Positions 10,640-25,200 are shown, counted from the first letter of the stretch. The stretch is DNA of 64,000 nucleotides from Centropus unirufus (GCA_013397695.1 VYZI01000040.1:3376472-3440471), one strand, 5' to 3'. Made by a program: numbers and translations. Notes: a model not told the origin generated them from the letters alone.

Positions 10640-13140
10640 CTGATGTATTGAGGAACAAGGTGAATTTGAAAACAAAACCCAACATAATGTCTTATGCAGA
10701 AAGGTGCAGCTCTCTCAGCGCTTCTTCTGGGCATTCTCGAAGTGTCTGAAGAACAGCTTGCTTGAGAGACTTGAGAGACCTCCATGGAGTATCCTGTGCC
10801 TATTAGTCGATTTGTGAAAGGAAGACAGCTAAGTTTCAGCATAAAGACAATACAAAACATGGAATTTTGCATTGGCTCTGATCCAACACCGCACACCCCC
10901 TAAAAGTACACAAAAACCACACTCAGGAAAGAAGACTACATTAGATGAGAAGGGGAGATGGATTGCACATCCTACCATTTTAATGGGAAAAAGGCATCTA
11001 CAAAGGAAAGGGCTACAAACACCAAACTATTTACCCTACTGCTTAGTTAAGAAATGTTTAATCTTCTTCCGTGTGCTGATACTCTTTGAATCTACGTAGG
11101 TGCAACATAATTTGCTTGAGACACAGGGTTTAAAGAAAGGCTTTGACATGTTTTTCCTTTGTAATTCTTACCTAATATTCAGCATTAGGACATGATCAAG
11201 GTGAGCAAAAGTTGTTTACAAAGAAGCAAAAAAAATAAAGGCAAAAAAAGGAAAAAGCCAAGTTGAGTTGGAAAGGGTCAGTAAGCATGAGTGAAGCATG
11301 AAGCAGACTATAGCAATTATTTTGTCACTTTGCTCTTATGCCAGTACTGTATTTTGAAAACATAGTATTTTTCTGGTCCCTGTGGCATAACACACAAAGT
11401 AGCAGGTTTGCTGTGCCAAAAGCCTTCACATTAACACGCTGTATATTTATGTCATTAAAGAAATAAGAGGCCACTTCATTCGTGATATTTAAGCCTATGT
11501 ATTTTGAGATCTAAACAGATTTTGAGTGGCAAGGCTTAGTACGGTTATTCCATAATTGCCTGCTATGAAATCACTCTAAAACTTTTGACTGACTGACTGC
11601 TGCTACAGACACATACAGGGATAACCAGACCACTCAGGACAGCAAAGTCATCCTCCTGAAAATCTCTGCATTTGCACACATGCTTATACCTACCCCATCC
11701 CTACCTGATATTAAAGATGCCGCTGTGTCAGAGCATGGCAGGAGCTGAAATTCAAAGTGACGTGTTTAGAGAGTGGACACTTAGCACTAGCATGGGCTTC
11801 ACGAGTTTTCACTTGCCTTGATATTAAGCAGGTGTTAAGCAGTAGGCAATTTTATAAGTTTCTTTTAACTCAAACTGTCTCGAGAGCAACAAAAACCTCA
11901 CAGAAGGGGTTTTGTGAAATGTCAAAGGGAAACATCTGTTATCTGAAAACCTAATAGGAGGAAAACACTCCAGCTAGAAATTCCTCTTTTGCACGTTTTG
12001 TCATGGTGGGAAGTGCTCCTCTGGGGCTCTCACTCTTGCCTGCAGCTTTGCTAGTTGAAGGCTTGCTTGCAAGAGCGGTAGAACCTAGAGCTGCTAAGGG
12101 TTCAACCAGGACCTGAGCCACCAGACAGCAATCAGGGTGAAGCAGCTCGGCGTCACACAACCCTTTCCAGGCACGTGAGGCCATGCGACAGCTTAGCACC
12201 CTTACACCGCCTTGATTCGGTGCACTTCCAGAAAAACCTGACTTTTAAGCACCACCCGTGTTCATCAAATTGTGATGCTTAGGGAGAAAAAGATGATGTC
12301 AGGGCCTGTCCTTCAGCTGAAATTCACTGAGGATGTCAAGGAGGAGGGCTCCAAATACAGGGAATAACAGGTAGGAATGAATGACAAGTGCCTACAATAT
12401 AGAGAAATTCATTGTATTCCTCTTCTCAGCATCTACTGTTGGCCACCAGACATGGGCATCTGGGCAACTCAGACAAGGGTTATCCTTAGGGAGAAGTTTG
12501 AGATGGCTCCTAAAATGCTCATTTCCGTTGCAGATCTGGCTGCTTCACTGGGTCTCAAAGAAGGAAAAAAATGTTGGTTTTTTCAGAGCATTATGCAGCT
12601 GATATTTCAGATTCCTCTGACATCCTGTCCTTTGTTGCCCTAAACTCAGACACAAGAATGCCGTGGGCTCCAGTTTCCCACAACCTCAGAAACACTTGAC
12701 AAGAGCAGTTCAGTTGGGATGCAGTGGATCCTAGGAGGGAGTAAGGGCGTTGTTTTTCTGTCTGGGGCTCAGCGTATGACCTGAGTCTTATATACACCTC
12801 AATATTGTTCATAAACAAAACCAGGAGATCTGAAGTAAATCGGTAAGACAAAAGATACTCAGATTAATTTCGTTCTACAATCATTTCTTTATTCTTCAAC
12901 TCAGCTGGAGAGCAGCAGGGACTGCTTTCTCTTAAGGGGAGAGAGGTTAGCATGAGAAACCACAATGTTTTTCCTCTCTGTCCCATGAGCAGGTGATGGC
13001 CAAAGCAGAAAAGAAACCTGGTTCTGTTAACTTTTGTTAACTCCGTTTGGCCTAGGGCAAACTCTCAGAGCCAAAGACATTGTTTGTTTACTGTTGTGCT
13101 GTCAGCTTTAAACTGCTCAATGTGACTGTTTTGGGTAGAA
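10640..13140. other. Gene-free stretch
   Basis: No gene or repeat family recognised. A 9-base unit 'ttgagagac' is directly doubled at 10762-10779. A-rich patches lie near 11228-11265. Open frames are short and on both strands. Confidence 0.5.
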
Positions 13141-16100
13141 TAAACAGCTTTTGTTTCACTCCTCCACTGTCTTTGGCTCCTGCATGTACTGCTTTATTGG
13201 ATTAAAACACACAGATTAAGGGGATAAGCTAATCAACAAACAGGCATTGAACTCCACAAGGCAGGAGCAGATGGTGCAGTGCATGCTGCCAGCTCAGCCT
13301 TCACACCTGGGAGCGCTGGTCCTCCCCGTGCAGGCCACTCTCAGTGTAGGAGCAGGTTTTCCTGAGCCATCTTTGGGGCATCACAGTCATGGGCAAGCAC
13401 CACTGCACACATGCACAGAAGAGTCATGTCCTGTCGGCCTGGACCAACCTTCTTCTGCGTTTGTGTGGTCCCACTCGGTCTGCACCTGTAGCTGTGTTGA
13501 GATGCCCTGGCATAATTTTAGACCCCAACCAAGTACTTGCAATATCTGTCCTGGCAAAAGCCTCAGGTGAACTCAGCTTAGGGTCTGTGACACAGAATCC
13601 TATAAATAGCACATGCAGGCATTTGTTGGTCACACATTTTCACGGGGCCCTATTTAGCCAAGAACAGATGATTGGCACAGGATGGAGCTTACGTATGAGG
13701 CAAATCCTTACCAGACATCCCTGAACTCATTTACACAGTCACAAAGACCTTGTGCTCGCTTGTGGGCTGCTGGCAGGCAGTAACCTGTAAACCTGTAAAC
13801 CCAACCTGAAAACAAATAGAAAAACCCCAGCCCCTCCTTGTATTTTGGGGAAGGGAAAGAGAGGCACATGTACACACACAGACACTTACTAGTCTAGGCA
13901 AGGGCTCAGCCAGATATCATCTTTTTCTTTTTCCTCCGAGTAATCCCCGCAGACACCATGCTTGAGTAGTCCCAGCTTTTTGCATAGACTATTTGTTGCT
14001 GTGTTACATCCCCATGGTATTTGCTATAAGCTGGGCTCCTAAAAGGCTTAGCATGTATTCCCTTATAAGACATTATTTGACATTCATCTGCTGCTCAGTT
14101 ACAGGGAAGGTTAGCCCGGATAGGCCGCAAAGTTAGGAGGTAAATACACGTGGCTGTACATTCAGAGCTAATGCAGCTCTGCCTGGGGACCCAGAGCTGA
14201 GCCTGCAGGGAAAACCCAGAAAATACCTCTCACCCCTCCTGCAAAGCACTCTATCCTCCCTAGCAAAAGTAAGGTTGTTATTTGGGCAGACCACCAAGAC
14301 CCAGGCCTCATGCTCCCCAGCTCGTGCAATGCTGCAGCCACCTCCTTGGTCCACATTGCATGATCACAGCCATCCTGACCAGCTTTTCATGTGGCCACCA
14401 CAGCCACCCTCTCCTCCCCTCTGCCTGCTTCCTTGCAGTCCCAGATCCCATGTCCTCCCCTGAAAATGCTGGGGTTAGTGATACTGTTGAACATCCATCC
14501 ATAACGTGGCCGTGTCCTGGTTGTAAAAGAAGCACTTCTGATGCACAACCATCAGCTTAGAAGGCAGGCAGCAGCTTTGAGGGCAGTGGATTAACTTCAT
14601 ACATTACGAAATAAGAACAACCATCCCATTTTCATTATTCTTCTGAAAATTCCGAGTGCAGCAGGAAACTGACCTCCATAATTGCCTTTTCCGCCAAGGC
14701 AGAAATCATATGAAATAAAAGAGCCAGCTTCTCACCCAAGGGCACGCTTTTAACCTCCTGTGAACACATGAAGGTGATGCAAAGTGCCCCTGTTTTATCT
14801 GCAAAGGTTGAATGGAGCTGAGAGAGTACAGGCTGACCCAGCTGGGCACAGGTTCTAAAAGCCAATAACACATCCTGGAGCATTATTTCAGCATGTGTTG
14901 CTATTAGAAATGGAGAAAAACAAAAATCCTAGGTGTGCCAATGGACAGTTTCTCCACCACTAAGGGAAGTCAAGACTGCACTTTCCAGAGCCACAGCTAC
15001 TGCTGGATGAACTCAAGGCTCCAACCTATTCTTACCTGGGCTGTGCAAGACACTTTCTCCAGTTTCCAGCCCTTCCATTTCCTTTCAATTGAATTTATTT
15101 TCTAGACTGAAATATGGACAATTTCTGCAGGTCCCTAGTTCTTTACAAAAACCCCAAGCCTTGAGTGAAGTCAGGAGCTTCGTGTGAATGGCTTAACTTT
15201 TACTAATTAAGAGTCCTCTTTTTAAGGGCATATTTTTTAGACTATACTGACATCTGCAGGTGCACCATAATGGGTTTTGGAAATGAGACATGTTATGGTC
15301 GAAAAATCAGCCTCCAGATTTGCAAAGAAAATGATGATCGCACTATTCTGCCTGAAGGGAGTAGAGGAGCAGTGCGAGTTCCCACAAGAGGGTGCTATGC
15401 AGTTCCATGGCCAAGACCTGCTGCCAAACCTATGCTGATGCTGTAAGAGCAAACTTAATTACTCCTTGCTTATGAAATTGCCAGTAAATCACATCAGGCC
15501 AGCACTTGTAAGCCACAGTTCCTTAGGATTAGCGGAGAGTTGCATTTGGGTATATTTTTGCTGGTATTCAAAACTCTGTTGACCACTGTTGACCTTAATT
15601 TATTGTTAAACTAAAGCCAGAGAAATCTATCTACATCTGGAAAAAATGCAGAAGATTGTTGATGAGCATGAGGGAGAGTCAAATTATCTTAGGTCATTAC
15701 TACTTGCACTGAAATTTTATTCAGCCAGAATATAAAATACTTTACAAATATTCCTGATTTTCCACAGTTTTGCTCTTATGGTGAAGAAGTATCCCATTTC
15801 TTCCTGCTCGAAAAACTGCAGCAAGATGTCATGTGTCCTTCAAAATCAAAAGATATTCGGAATCTCTTGCCTTTACTGAAGCTTTACTCAAAAAACCCAT
15901 GAGAAATGCAACTTGAAGCAGTTGAAACAGAGCGAAGCCTGGGTTCAAAGACAGGTGGGCTTTTCTGCAGCCTAATGTACATCTGGAAGTTACAGAACTG
16001 AAATAAATTGTCTGAAGCTTATCTACTAGTCTTGACAGTGGTATAGTATAACAGTTCTGCCAAGGTGAGTTGTTCTTAAATTTCTTCATAAAGTAAACAC

Positions 16101-16190
16101 ACAGAGAATTATCCTCATTTTCCTCCCAAAGAGGAGGCTTCTAAAAGTATTCTGTTACCAATTCAAGACTTTCTGCTTTGTCTCAGCCTC
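13140..16190. other. Gene-free stretch
   Basis: Nothing recognised. The unit 'aacctgta' is directly doubled at 13782-13797. The longest frames are about 110 codons (13247-13570 +, 13389-13724 +), overlapping each other in different frames, so at least one must be accidental. No known motifs. Confidence 0.5.
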
Positions 16191-19100
16191 AAAGTATTTC
16201 AAGGCTTGAGGACTTGGACAGCCACTGCACTATTTCTAGGTATTCTTGAAGTATTAAAAAAGAATAAATCCATGAAAACAGCACACAGTCCTTTTAGTTC
16301 AAACAGAACCTTAGAGCGTCCAACCTGTGACTTCTTGGTCTCACATGAAATTAAAATTCGGGCATTTGCCTCCTGCCTTGTGGGCCTCGACAGGCACCCA
16401 GGACCATCTGCGTGCAGGGAGCCCCAAAGCAGGGGCTGCAGGAAGAGAAATCCGCACCTTCTCTCCTGCAAACAGCCCTCGTGCAGTTTGGAAGAATCTT
16501 GGAAGCTGACACTTTTTAAGATGAGATTGGCATGCTTTAGTACCCAGTTATAAGAGGAAGTATGTGTTATGCAAATAAATTCCATCAGCTGACATATGGA
16601 GCAGCAGGAGAAAGATGGGAAGCAAGACTTGCTGATGGAGCAGGTACAGAGAGGGGAGCTGGCCTGCAGTTGGGCCAACAAGAGAAGGTCTTCCCTCTTG
16701 TAACCAAGATATTACAGCTGAGCGTTGTCTCAGTGAGTGCAGAGCTGCCTTTGACCACACTGTTCTGGGACCTGATGGATCTGTGAGTGCATAGAGCAGA
16801 CAAGGTGCCTTGGAGAAGGTCTCAGGCAGCCTTCCCTTCTGCTGAGGACCAAGTGCCCCAACAACAGCGCACAAGAGCAGGCAAGTCAGCTGACAGACGT
16901 GTCCTCTGCACTGTGCTCAGAAGAAGCACCCCAGAGTCAGACAGATCCCATGAAAGAGCTCTCAAAAAATTGCAGAAGACCTTAAAAATGATCTTAGCAC
17001 GTGTTAGCGCAGGGTGCTGGCCAGACACCAATCAGAAGCGTCTGAGGATGAGCAATGAATTCCTACCAACACCATGGACTTTGTACACATCTCTCAGGGC
17101 TAGATTCACAAAAAAAAAAGGATTTTAAGACCTTAACTTCCAGCTGTTAGCACTGACCTTGAGTTATGTGCCGAGGCACTCTGCACACTGTATGACTGCA
17201 GGCAGCCAAGCACCTCTCAATAGGGAGTGATGAAAACTAAGATGCAGGGCAAGGAAACACTCAGGACAGGTCTGTCTTGTGCACATTTCTGCATATCCAG
17301 AATAAGATATAGAAGTCCTGTGGCAAGTGCAATGGCTTATCGCCAGCTGTGATTCATAGATTTGGAGCTACAGAGTCTATATCCCTCCAGGCACAGATGT
17401 CTGCACCCTTTTATAAACCCTGTAACAACTCATCCTCTGATGAGGCAAAAGGCAGAGGTACAGCTCTCCTCTGCCCCACTGGCTGTGGGCATGCCCCTCT
17501 CAGCCCCTGGGGCTCTCACAGTGAGGGTCCAAGGCAGAAGAAATGTCGCTTTTCTAGCCACATTTCGAGCAGGAGTTACTCCTTTTGTAGGACATGAAGA
17601 GGACAAGGTTGGAAGGCTGGAGGGAGGCTTTCAAACATCTCGCAGAGAAGAGGGAAGCTGGAACTGTTTGAATATCCATGGGTCTACATTGTCTTCTCTC
17701 AGTTCATGTTGGTCATCCAGACAGGCAGAGATCTTGCCTGAAGTGAGAGCTGTAGAGCAATGCAGGAGCCCCAGAAGTTCTCAGCAGCACAGCACCTCCC
17801 AGGAGTTCATCACTTGGCCATAGCTCTGCTGTGTGGATGTTCACATCCTTGTGGTCAAATTCAACAATACAAGCAGCACATCCTCGAACCAGGCAAACAT
17901 GAACCCATGATTTCCATTAGAGCGTTCTACATCTAGAGAGAAAACAAAATCCCTACCTCTTAGTTTCCACAAGAGAAGGCCTGGGGCAGGTAAGCCCCTC
18001 AATACATCTGCCATACCTTGCATGCAACACGGCTGACAGCCATGAACATGAGGCAGCCTTGAAACAGATGATGAGGAGATGATAGGTCCAGTTCTTACAC
18101 TGCAATCCCACCAACAGCAAAGACCTTGCTCAGAAAGTGATCCACAGGAGAAGGACACACGGGCCAACTATTTACTTCTCTTTATCCAGAGGGTTGTAGT
18201 AGTAATGAACCAACCGATGGAAGCAAGGTCGTAAATGCCATGGCCATAAAAGCCAGGATGAGCCTTCCTCTTCTTCTGTTCTGAAGATTGGATTAGGACC
18301 TTGCTTGCTTGCTGACATGACACAGCTTTAATTCAGTAAAGAGCAACATAAGAGCAGAGAAAATACTCATCAAGCCCTACTTGCTGAAGGGGATGAGGAG
18401 AGGAGAAAGGAAAACAAACCTGAGTCAGGACTCAGAATGTATGTTTTGCTTTATGTTTTGCGATGGTCTAAATCCAAAGTCTGATCTGAGAGCTTCTGAA
18501 ATGCAAGGAATTAAAATCCAGGACCAGACTTCATATTTGAATCCATTCCAAGAAAAACAAGAAAGGGTGAAGTCTTCTACTGTTTGAAGATTAGGCACCT
18601 TTATCTGCCAAAATGTGTTACCAAGCCTGATTTACCATAACTAAAGAAAAAAAAAAGAAAAAGAGGGGCAGTGGACTGCATTTATCTGATTTTTAAGCAA
18701 TGATTAAATAATCTAACACTGAAAAATACTAACTGGGAGTATTCCAAACTATTAAAAAAAACATGCAGCACATTATCAAAACAAGGTACAGGTAAACATG
18801 CATGCTACGAGTGAAGAATATTCCTGCAAGGGGTGTTATGACATATCTAGTTGCACAATGGATTAATTTCAAGGTAGTTGAGCATCTGTTATATACTTAA
18901 TTCCTTTCTGCTAAAGACAATAAAGCACGTGAGCATCACTTACACCTAGAAGACCATATGTTTGTGAGACGCTGGGAGACACAGCAGCCAGGCAAATATT
19001 TCCACTTCAGGTAGAGCAAAGCAGACTGGATTTCTTCTATATTTCTTCTATATAATGACATTATTAATGTGAGTGATTTAACATCACGTACACAGAATAC

Positions 19101-19480
19101 AGCACCTGGGTTAAATGCCTCCTTTTCCTTGCACACAAAACACTAAACAAGGGTCATGCTTTAGCTTTTGTGGACAAATAAAAGATGGAAAGGGAAGTTA
19201 AGAGTAGCTGGTTCTTCTATAATTTTTATTCCACCCTCTCCTAAACTGTCAGGAGGGGAAATTGGAAAAGAAAAGGTGGCCTCCTGGTAGGTTTCCTCTA
19301 TTAAAGAGAAGCTCCCAGGTGCTTTGCCTAAAGCCTCTGCTGGAGACAGCAAAAGCAACTTTATTTTAAAAATTCCTGTTTAAAATATTCCCATCTCCAG
19401 AAACACACTGATGGCTGCTTTTGGTCCCACAATTTTAGGTACATTCCCATGTTTTGAGGAAGAAACAGACTGGGGAAAGT
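16190..19480. other. Gene-free stretch with overlapping long frames
   Basis: Frames of 160 codons (16199-16681 -) and 115 codons (16206-16553 +) lie on top of each other. A basic, Arg/Lys-rich frame of 113 codons lies at 16787-17128 (+) and another of 153 codons at 17362-17823 (+). None resembles a family I know and there is no acceptor/donor pair that I trust. An 11-base unit 'tttcttctata' is doubled at 19031-19052. I see no repeat element. Confidence 0.45.
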
Positions 19481-19489
19481 AATGACTCC

Positions 19490-19894
19490 AGTTTATTCAG
19501 CATGTATGAGGCCACATAGGCAGTACAATGTCCAGTTTTATACTCTTGAGTACTATGTCTATATATTGATATACTGGATCATGCTTAACCGAGGTGGTTG
19601 GAGGCTGTTGCAGGTGATGAACCAGGAGAGGCTGAGAGAGCTGGTCCTGAACAGAAACAGCTGTCAGGGCTCCTTTAACTACTTAGAGAGAGGGAATATG
19701 GAAAATGGCACCAGATTCTTCTTGGTGGTGCATAGCAAGAGAACACAATGAACACAAATGAACAGAATGAACACAAGCTGGAACATGAGAAATTCCAGTT
19801 ATCTAGCAAGTTGGAAGTCATCTTCTGTGAGTGGGCTATGAGTGAGATCTGGAACTGAGGTCCCTTCCAACCTACATCATTCTGTGATTCTACA
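19490..19894 (+). mobile_element. CR1 LINE fragment with intact 3' tail
   Basis: The plus strand shows the degenerate ORF2 end ('aggagaggctgagagagctgg' near 19624, the Glu-Arg-Leu-Arg-Glu-Leu part) and a typical avian CR1 3' end: 'gaggtcccttccaacctaca' followed by 'tcattctgtgattct' ending at about 19893. The body has many stops and indels. Within it, a roughly 10-base unit related to 'aatgaacaca' is repeated three to four times at 19741-19776, which is not part of CR1 as I know it and looks like a later local expansion. Confidence 0.8.
19741..19776 (+). repeat. Short tandem expansion of a 10-base unit
   Basis: Copies of 'aatgaacaca' with one-base changes follow each other inside the CR1 fragment. 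It probably arose by replication slippage after insertion. Confidence 0.7.
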
Positions 19895-19899
19895 TTTGG

Positions 19900-22220
19900 C
19901 TACTTTCCATGAAGGAACAACCCACCTTCTTCACACTTTGGGTTTTGATGGGAAAGGCAAAGAGAGAAAGAGGAACCATATGAATGAGAAGATACATTTT
20001 TATTTGACTTGATGGCTTCCAGGAGAATTCAGCCAGAAGGGCTGAAGTAAGGCAAGTCCCGCACTTGGAACTGCACCGATGTGAAGTTCAGCCTGCTCAG
20101 ATGGTCAATGTGCCCATTCTTTACCGATCGCTGCATGTCTGAGCCAGTTTGAAGAGGGATTATAAATGTAGAAATTAAATCTGGCTGTGTGCACTAACTG
20201 TTCAAATGATTTGGCGTTAGTGTAGGTGCTTCAGAGGAATTTCACTGCAGCTGAGGAGGCTGCTCGAGTCACAACAGCAAAATATTGCTAGCTGTGAAGA
20301 TCTCCAGACTGCTTGCTGAAAGGGTTTTGAAGTGTTTAGAAAACAAATAAGATGGTGCTCTTCTTTTCCAAGTCTAAGGAATTCAGGTGCCACAGAACAA
20401 ATCATGGCTGTGCTGCAGAGACAGAAACATCATCTCTGAAAGTGGTTGAGAGGGGATTATGTTTATGTGTTTGTACTGAAGTGCAGAAGTGCAAGGGTTA
20501 TGGTGTAACCTTGCATAATAAAGTATGTGCAATGGTAACAAAGAAGAAAGTCTACAAGGAAAAAAGCCAATGGGTTTATTGCTTGAATAAGTTTTGTTTA
20601 AAAATAAAGCATCGGTATTCTGAATAGTGCTTGAAGTGTTTTTTTTTTACAGTATTAAATGTTTGCTTACTAAGGAAGCATACAGTATTCTCCTCTTGTT
20701 GATGTTATTGGGGACTGTTGGAACCTCCAGTGAATAACTAAGATCCAGGTAATGTTTTCTGGAAGGACAAAATTGCAGCCTGTATTTCAGGGAAGAGTTT
20801 AACAGGTCTCCAGTAAAGGAGGGCTGGATGGTTACACATGAGGTAACCCCCACATCGTTTTTAGGGCTGGGGATCTAAGGATGCCCTTTTAGAATCTCCA
20901 GGCCATTGGGAACAAGAAGTGCTGAGACCTCAGAGTCATTTCTCTGTGCCAAGGGGCTTGTCCCTGTCAGGGACTCCTTGCCTTCCCTGTTCCAGTGCTC
21001 CCAGGACAGGGACACGTGGCTGCTCTCCTTGGGCAGCCCTAGGGCTGCTGCAGGGACACATTTCATCACCCCGGGCCATTTGGTGGGGGCACCTGAGGGG
21101 TAAGCCGTCCCCAGTGGAAAGCCAATGCTGTGCCCTCTGCTCCCCTCTCACCTCCTTCCCGAGGCATTCAGCAGCCCCAAACTTGTGAGGATGAGCCTGG
21201 GGCATTTTGCCTTTTCCTGCTCCCTCGAGGGAGGAGGGAATGGAAGCACTGGCTGAAGGCACTAAGTCTCCCCAGCCCGGCACCCCCCAGGAGCCTCGGG
21301 TCTCGCGACACCGGCGACATTAAACATTTATCCTCGCTGCCATCGTTAAGCCACATATTCATTATTTTTTTTTTTTTAATATGGCACATGAACCTCAGTG
21401 AAGTCAGGGAAAGCGTATGTGCAAACAAATAGCAGGAAACACTGGAGACTGGGAGCAGCATCTTCCCTGTTCTGGGGGGTTTCCTCCTGCATAAACACAA
21501 CAATAAATAACAAGATCTTCAACAGCTACAAATAGCGCCTCGCGCACACACGCAGATGATTTACACGCTTGCCCCGGGGTGATAAAGCTGGAATGACTTG
21601 CAGCCTGTTCCTCTTCCTCCACGGCAGGAGTTCTCCCATTACCTAAACTTCATTGTTTTTACACTTCTTAGTCCAGGACTTCCAGCATGGCTTGTTTGCT
21701 GCTCAGTTCCTTCCCGTGGCCAGCTTCCCTCCTTGCCAGCATTTCCCGCGGCAGAGATGACACCTGATGGTGGCCTGATCAATGGCTGGTTTCCTTCCTC
21801 TGAACTCACCCCGTCCCACACGCACCACAGCCATCAGCTTCCCAGATGTCTCCACTTGTGTGTTGTTTTTTTTTTTTTTCATAGGATATTTGAAAAGATT
21901 TCAAAACGACCAGCAGCTGGCCAAAAATAATTCAGACCTCAAGCAGCTGCGCTGGCTTTAATCATATGTGTCCTGTTGAAGAGAGGACACACACAGATAC
22001 TGTACATGCTCTTTCCATACATGTGCATAAGTACATGTTTTTGCATGCAAATAACATTTTAAAATTAGTTACTCTTGGTATGAAACAACATCTTTTGAGA
22101 TAGAAAGCATCACATGGTACTGACAGGTCCACATTATTTGGACTGTTTTGCGAAATTTCCAAGGAAATTTCCCTTGGAAAATACATAGCACCTGAGATTT
22201 CTCCTTACAATCATGAACAC
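19900..22220. other. Gene-free stretch
   Basis: No gene or repeat recognised. T runs lie at 21365-21377 (13 T) and 21866-21879 (14 T). A CpG-bearing patch is seen near 21290-21320 ('tctcgcgacaccggcgac'). Frames of up to 115 codons (20936-21283 -) lie opposite frames on the plus strand and look accidental. Confidence 0.5.
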
Positions 22221-22243
22221 ATATATATATATATATATATATA
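22221..22243. repeat. (AT)n microsatellite
   Basis: An uninterrupted alternating A/T run of 23 bases. It is self-complementary and likely to vary in length among individuals. Confidence 0.95.
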
Positions 22244-25200
22244 CATTAACCTTAATTGTATGAATCACTAACTGAGAAGGTACAATATAACTCCCCTTAC
22301 TGTTCCGACTTCATAGCTGTAGAATTGCATTTGCCTTTGTTAAAGCTTTCCTGCCACCCTAACTAACCAGAGGCCAGAAAAAGGGAAACGCCATAGTAAA
22401 ATATATAATTGTCCCAGAACAGGGGCAGACTTTTTAATCTGATGTGTGAACTCTCAGCCTTTTGAGCTACAGCTCCACAGATGAATGCCATCTTCTCTGC
22501 AACCCACGTGTTTCTGGAGGTGGTTCAAAGACATATGGTGAGTGAGAGCCTGTTACAAGGAGAAGACAACACCACTTCTGCTGAAGGCAGGAACCCAGCC
22601 AAAGGAGAGCTGGTGATGTACGGATGAAGTCAAGACTGTTCTTGCTTAGCCCACTGCACTGTCAGCCTTGGCAGCTCCCACAGACAGCTCCCACGGGCAG
22701 CTGTGGAGTCGCAAACATCGACTGAGAACTGTTGGCCTAGGAGATGTCACCTGCTGCTTTGATATTTCTTGCAGGGAGATATGGAGGCAGATCTCCTAGT
22801 TTATCCCAGATGCATCAAGATTCATGTTTCTGCAGGAGCAGTTGCAAAGAAGATGTGCTGGTGCTAAGGCCACACAGCTGCAGGGCGCTGCAGAAGAGCA
22901 GGAGGCACTCCCGCTCACAATTGTTTGCCTGCAGCTGGATTAATGCACGTGGTTGCTTCCAGCATCCACAAAAGGCTGAAGAACACCAAGAAGATGCCTA
23001 AGACTATTGTTTATTTGTGCCCAAAAGGAAAAGAATAAGACTCTCATGGTGGAGAGCATCAATTAATGGCCAAGTATGTGTCTTTGGGACTGGAATAAGT
23101 GGTGCCTCGACCAAAGGAGATGGAAACGGATGACTCTTGCTTGGCTGGGCCGTGACAGCAGCTTGCGCTTCTGCCTTACCACAAGTGACAGGACAGCCTC
23201 TCCGGGAGCTCAGCAGAATTAGGGTCTCAACCTCTTTGTGCATCTGTCAGTAGAGGGCAATGTAGTTACAAATAACTGACCCGCTCCAGGTCCCCACCCA
23301 GAAGTCATAGACCTTACCTGGTACTTTCCATTGCCACGTATGACCTAACAGTGTATCCTGCTGTTTTGTGCCGTGTTTAACATGCCAGTAACAATATGTC
23401 ATGCAGCTGACACTAGAATTAAGGTCTAGGGTGTTTGTTTATGAAGGCAGGTTTCCTTGTGATCCCTGCTATTTGTAGCGGGGGCAAAAGAGGGGACACA
23501 GCACTGGAATGGGTTTCCAGTGGGCGTTTGTTTACTGTACTTTTGATGCACTGGTTTATCAGCACAGGGAATAAGTTATAGCTTCCCAGCCTGCCTGTCT
23601 GGTTACAAATTCCAGTCTGCTCCTCCAGGCTGAATATAGAGAGCAGCTGGCTGAAGATAAATGAATAATACTGCCTCACAAAACAATAGTGCAGGGCTCA
23701 ACATGTTGCAGAGGCATTTATTTTGAGTTTGGATATTTAAAGACTAAGGAGGCATGACAGGCACATTTATGGGGCAGCAATTACCAGCAGCCTGCAGATT
23801 GTGCCTTGGATATGAACAGATTAACACCTTCCTCCCCGTGCGTGTCGAATACTCTAGTAAAGAGCTCCGCCTCTACAAAGAAAGTGTCCTTGAAGAGTTG
23901 ATGAGTCCTTCCACTTCTTGTACATCCAGAATTTGCACACTGGAAAGCTGAAAGTAGAAAGTTTCCATCGAGAATGAAGTGATGAAATGTAATGATCTTT
24001 ATTCTACTCCATCCTGTACCTTTGAACAGTGGGAAAAGGTAGAAAGGTTGAACTGGCCTTTATGGTTTATAATTTTCTCATTTCAGGGCAGACTCTTATC
24101 TCTGGAAGAACAAAAGCTCTGCTAAGAACATCTTTTCCTCATAAGGTGCCTCAATACGTAACACCAATTATTGTTCTTTGAAACTAATGGGCAAGGGAGG
24201 TTATTTTCAGTATTTCATGGTGATCAGAGCTTGAATATAAACAGATATATATGTCACTTCTGTAGACACCACATCTCTGTTTCACCACCTGACCATGGCT
24301 ATGAATTCCTGCATATACCTATATTCCAGAAGGAGAATGGATTCCTATTTCAGGCAGAACTTGCTGTCCTCTATCAATTTCAGCTGAAGTTGAACATGTA
24401 CAGAACAGTGATTTGTATAAATCTGTGGCCTGAGTCTGCAAGTATGAATTGAAAAGTATGGCTCCTGGGACACTGTCACAACTGATTGATCCATGGTCAG
24501 GCAGAACGGTGCTAGGACTAGGAATTTATTTGTTTTGCAACTCAGTCCTTTTAAAATGGCTACAAGCAACCACAGGAACTTGTCAGATGTTTTATAAGCT
24601 CATGATAGCTTCAGGAACTCGGAAGCTCCGAGCTTTCACTATTCCCCTCAGCAGGAAGGAGGAATATTCTTGTTTAAATGGTGCTTAAGGGAAAAAATCA
24701 AGCTTTGTTAACAAGCTCACTGGCCAGTGATCCTGGGGTTAGAGAAAACTCCTGATCATGGTAGGAAATGACAATATAACCCAGCTTTAGGAGCTGAGAT
24801 ACAAATGAATACAGAAAGAGAGAGCTCTTGGTCCAGGCTTCAGCTAATTAACAATGTGGACTGGCCTGCACAGAGCTTGTGTACTGATGCATTAGTAGTT
24901 TCATGACAAGTAACTCAAAATACCCAGGAAAAGATATAAAGATAGGTTAAAAGAAGACCACTAGGAAATCCAAAACAGCTATTTATACCAGCATATGCTG
25001 TCTTTTGTCTTTTCCTGCAGTTTTGAAATCAGCTCCATTCTCTGATTTCATCATGTAGTTCTGCCTTCAGGAAACATCTAGAACAGTGGAAACAAACAGC
25101 AGACAGAAATTCTCAGTGTAAAACACAGTATACCACACTTTGAACTTTGGACAGAAGATGGCACATGATATAAATACTTTGGTCTCACCATTAATGACCA

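Noticed and set aside
16199..16681. 160-codon minus-strand frame
   Set aside because: A 115-codon frame lies opposite on the plus strand, and neither has recognisable features.
16787..17128. Basic 113-codon frame as a nucleic-acid-binding protein
   Set aside because: Basic composition alone is not evidence; no motif, no splice pair, and the frame is typical of chance ORFs here.
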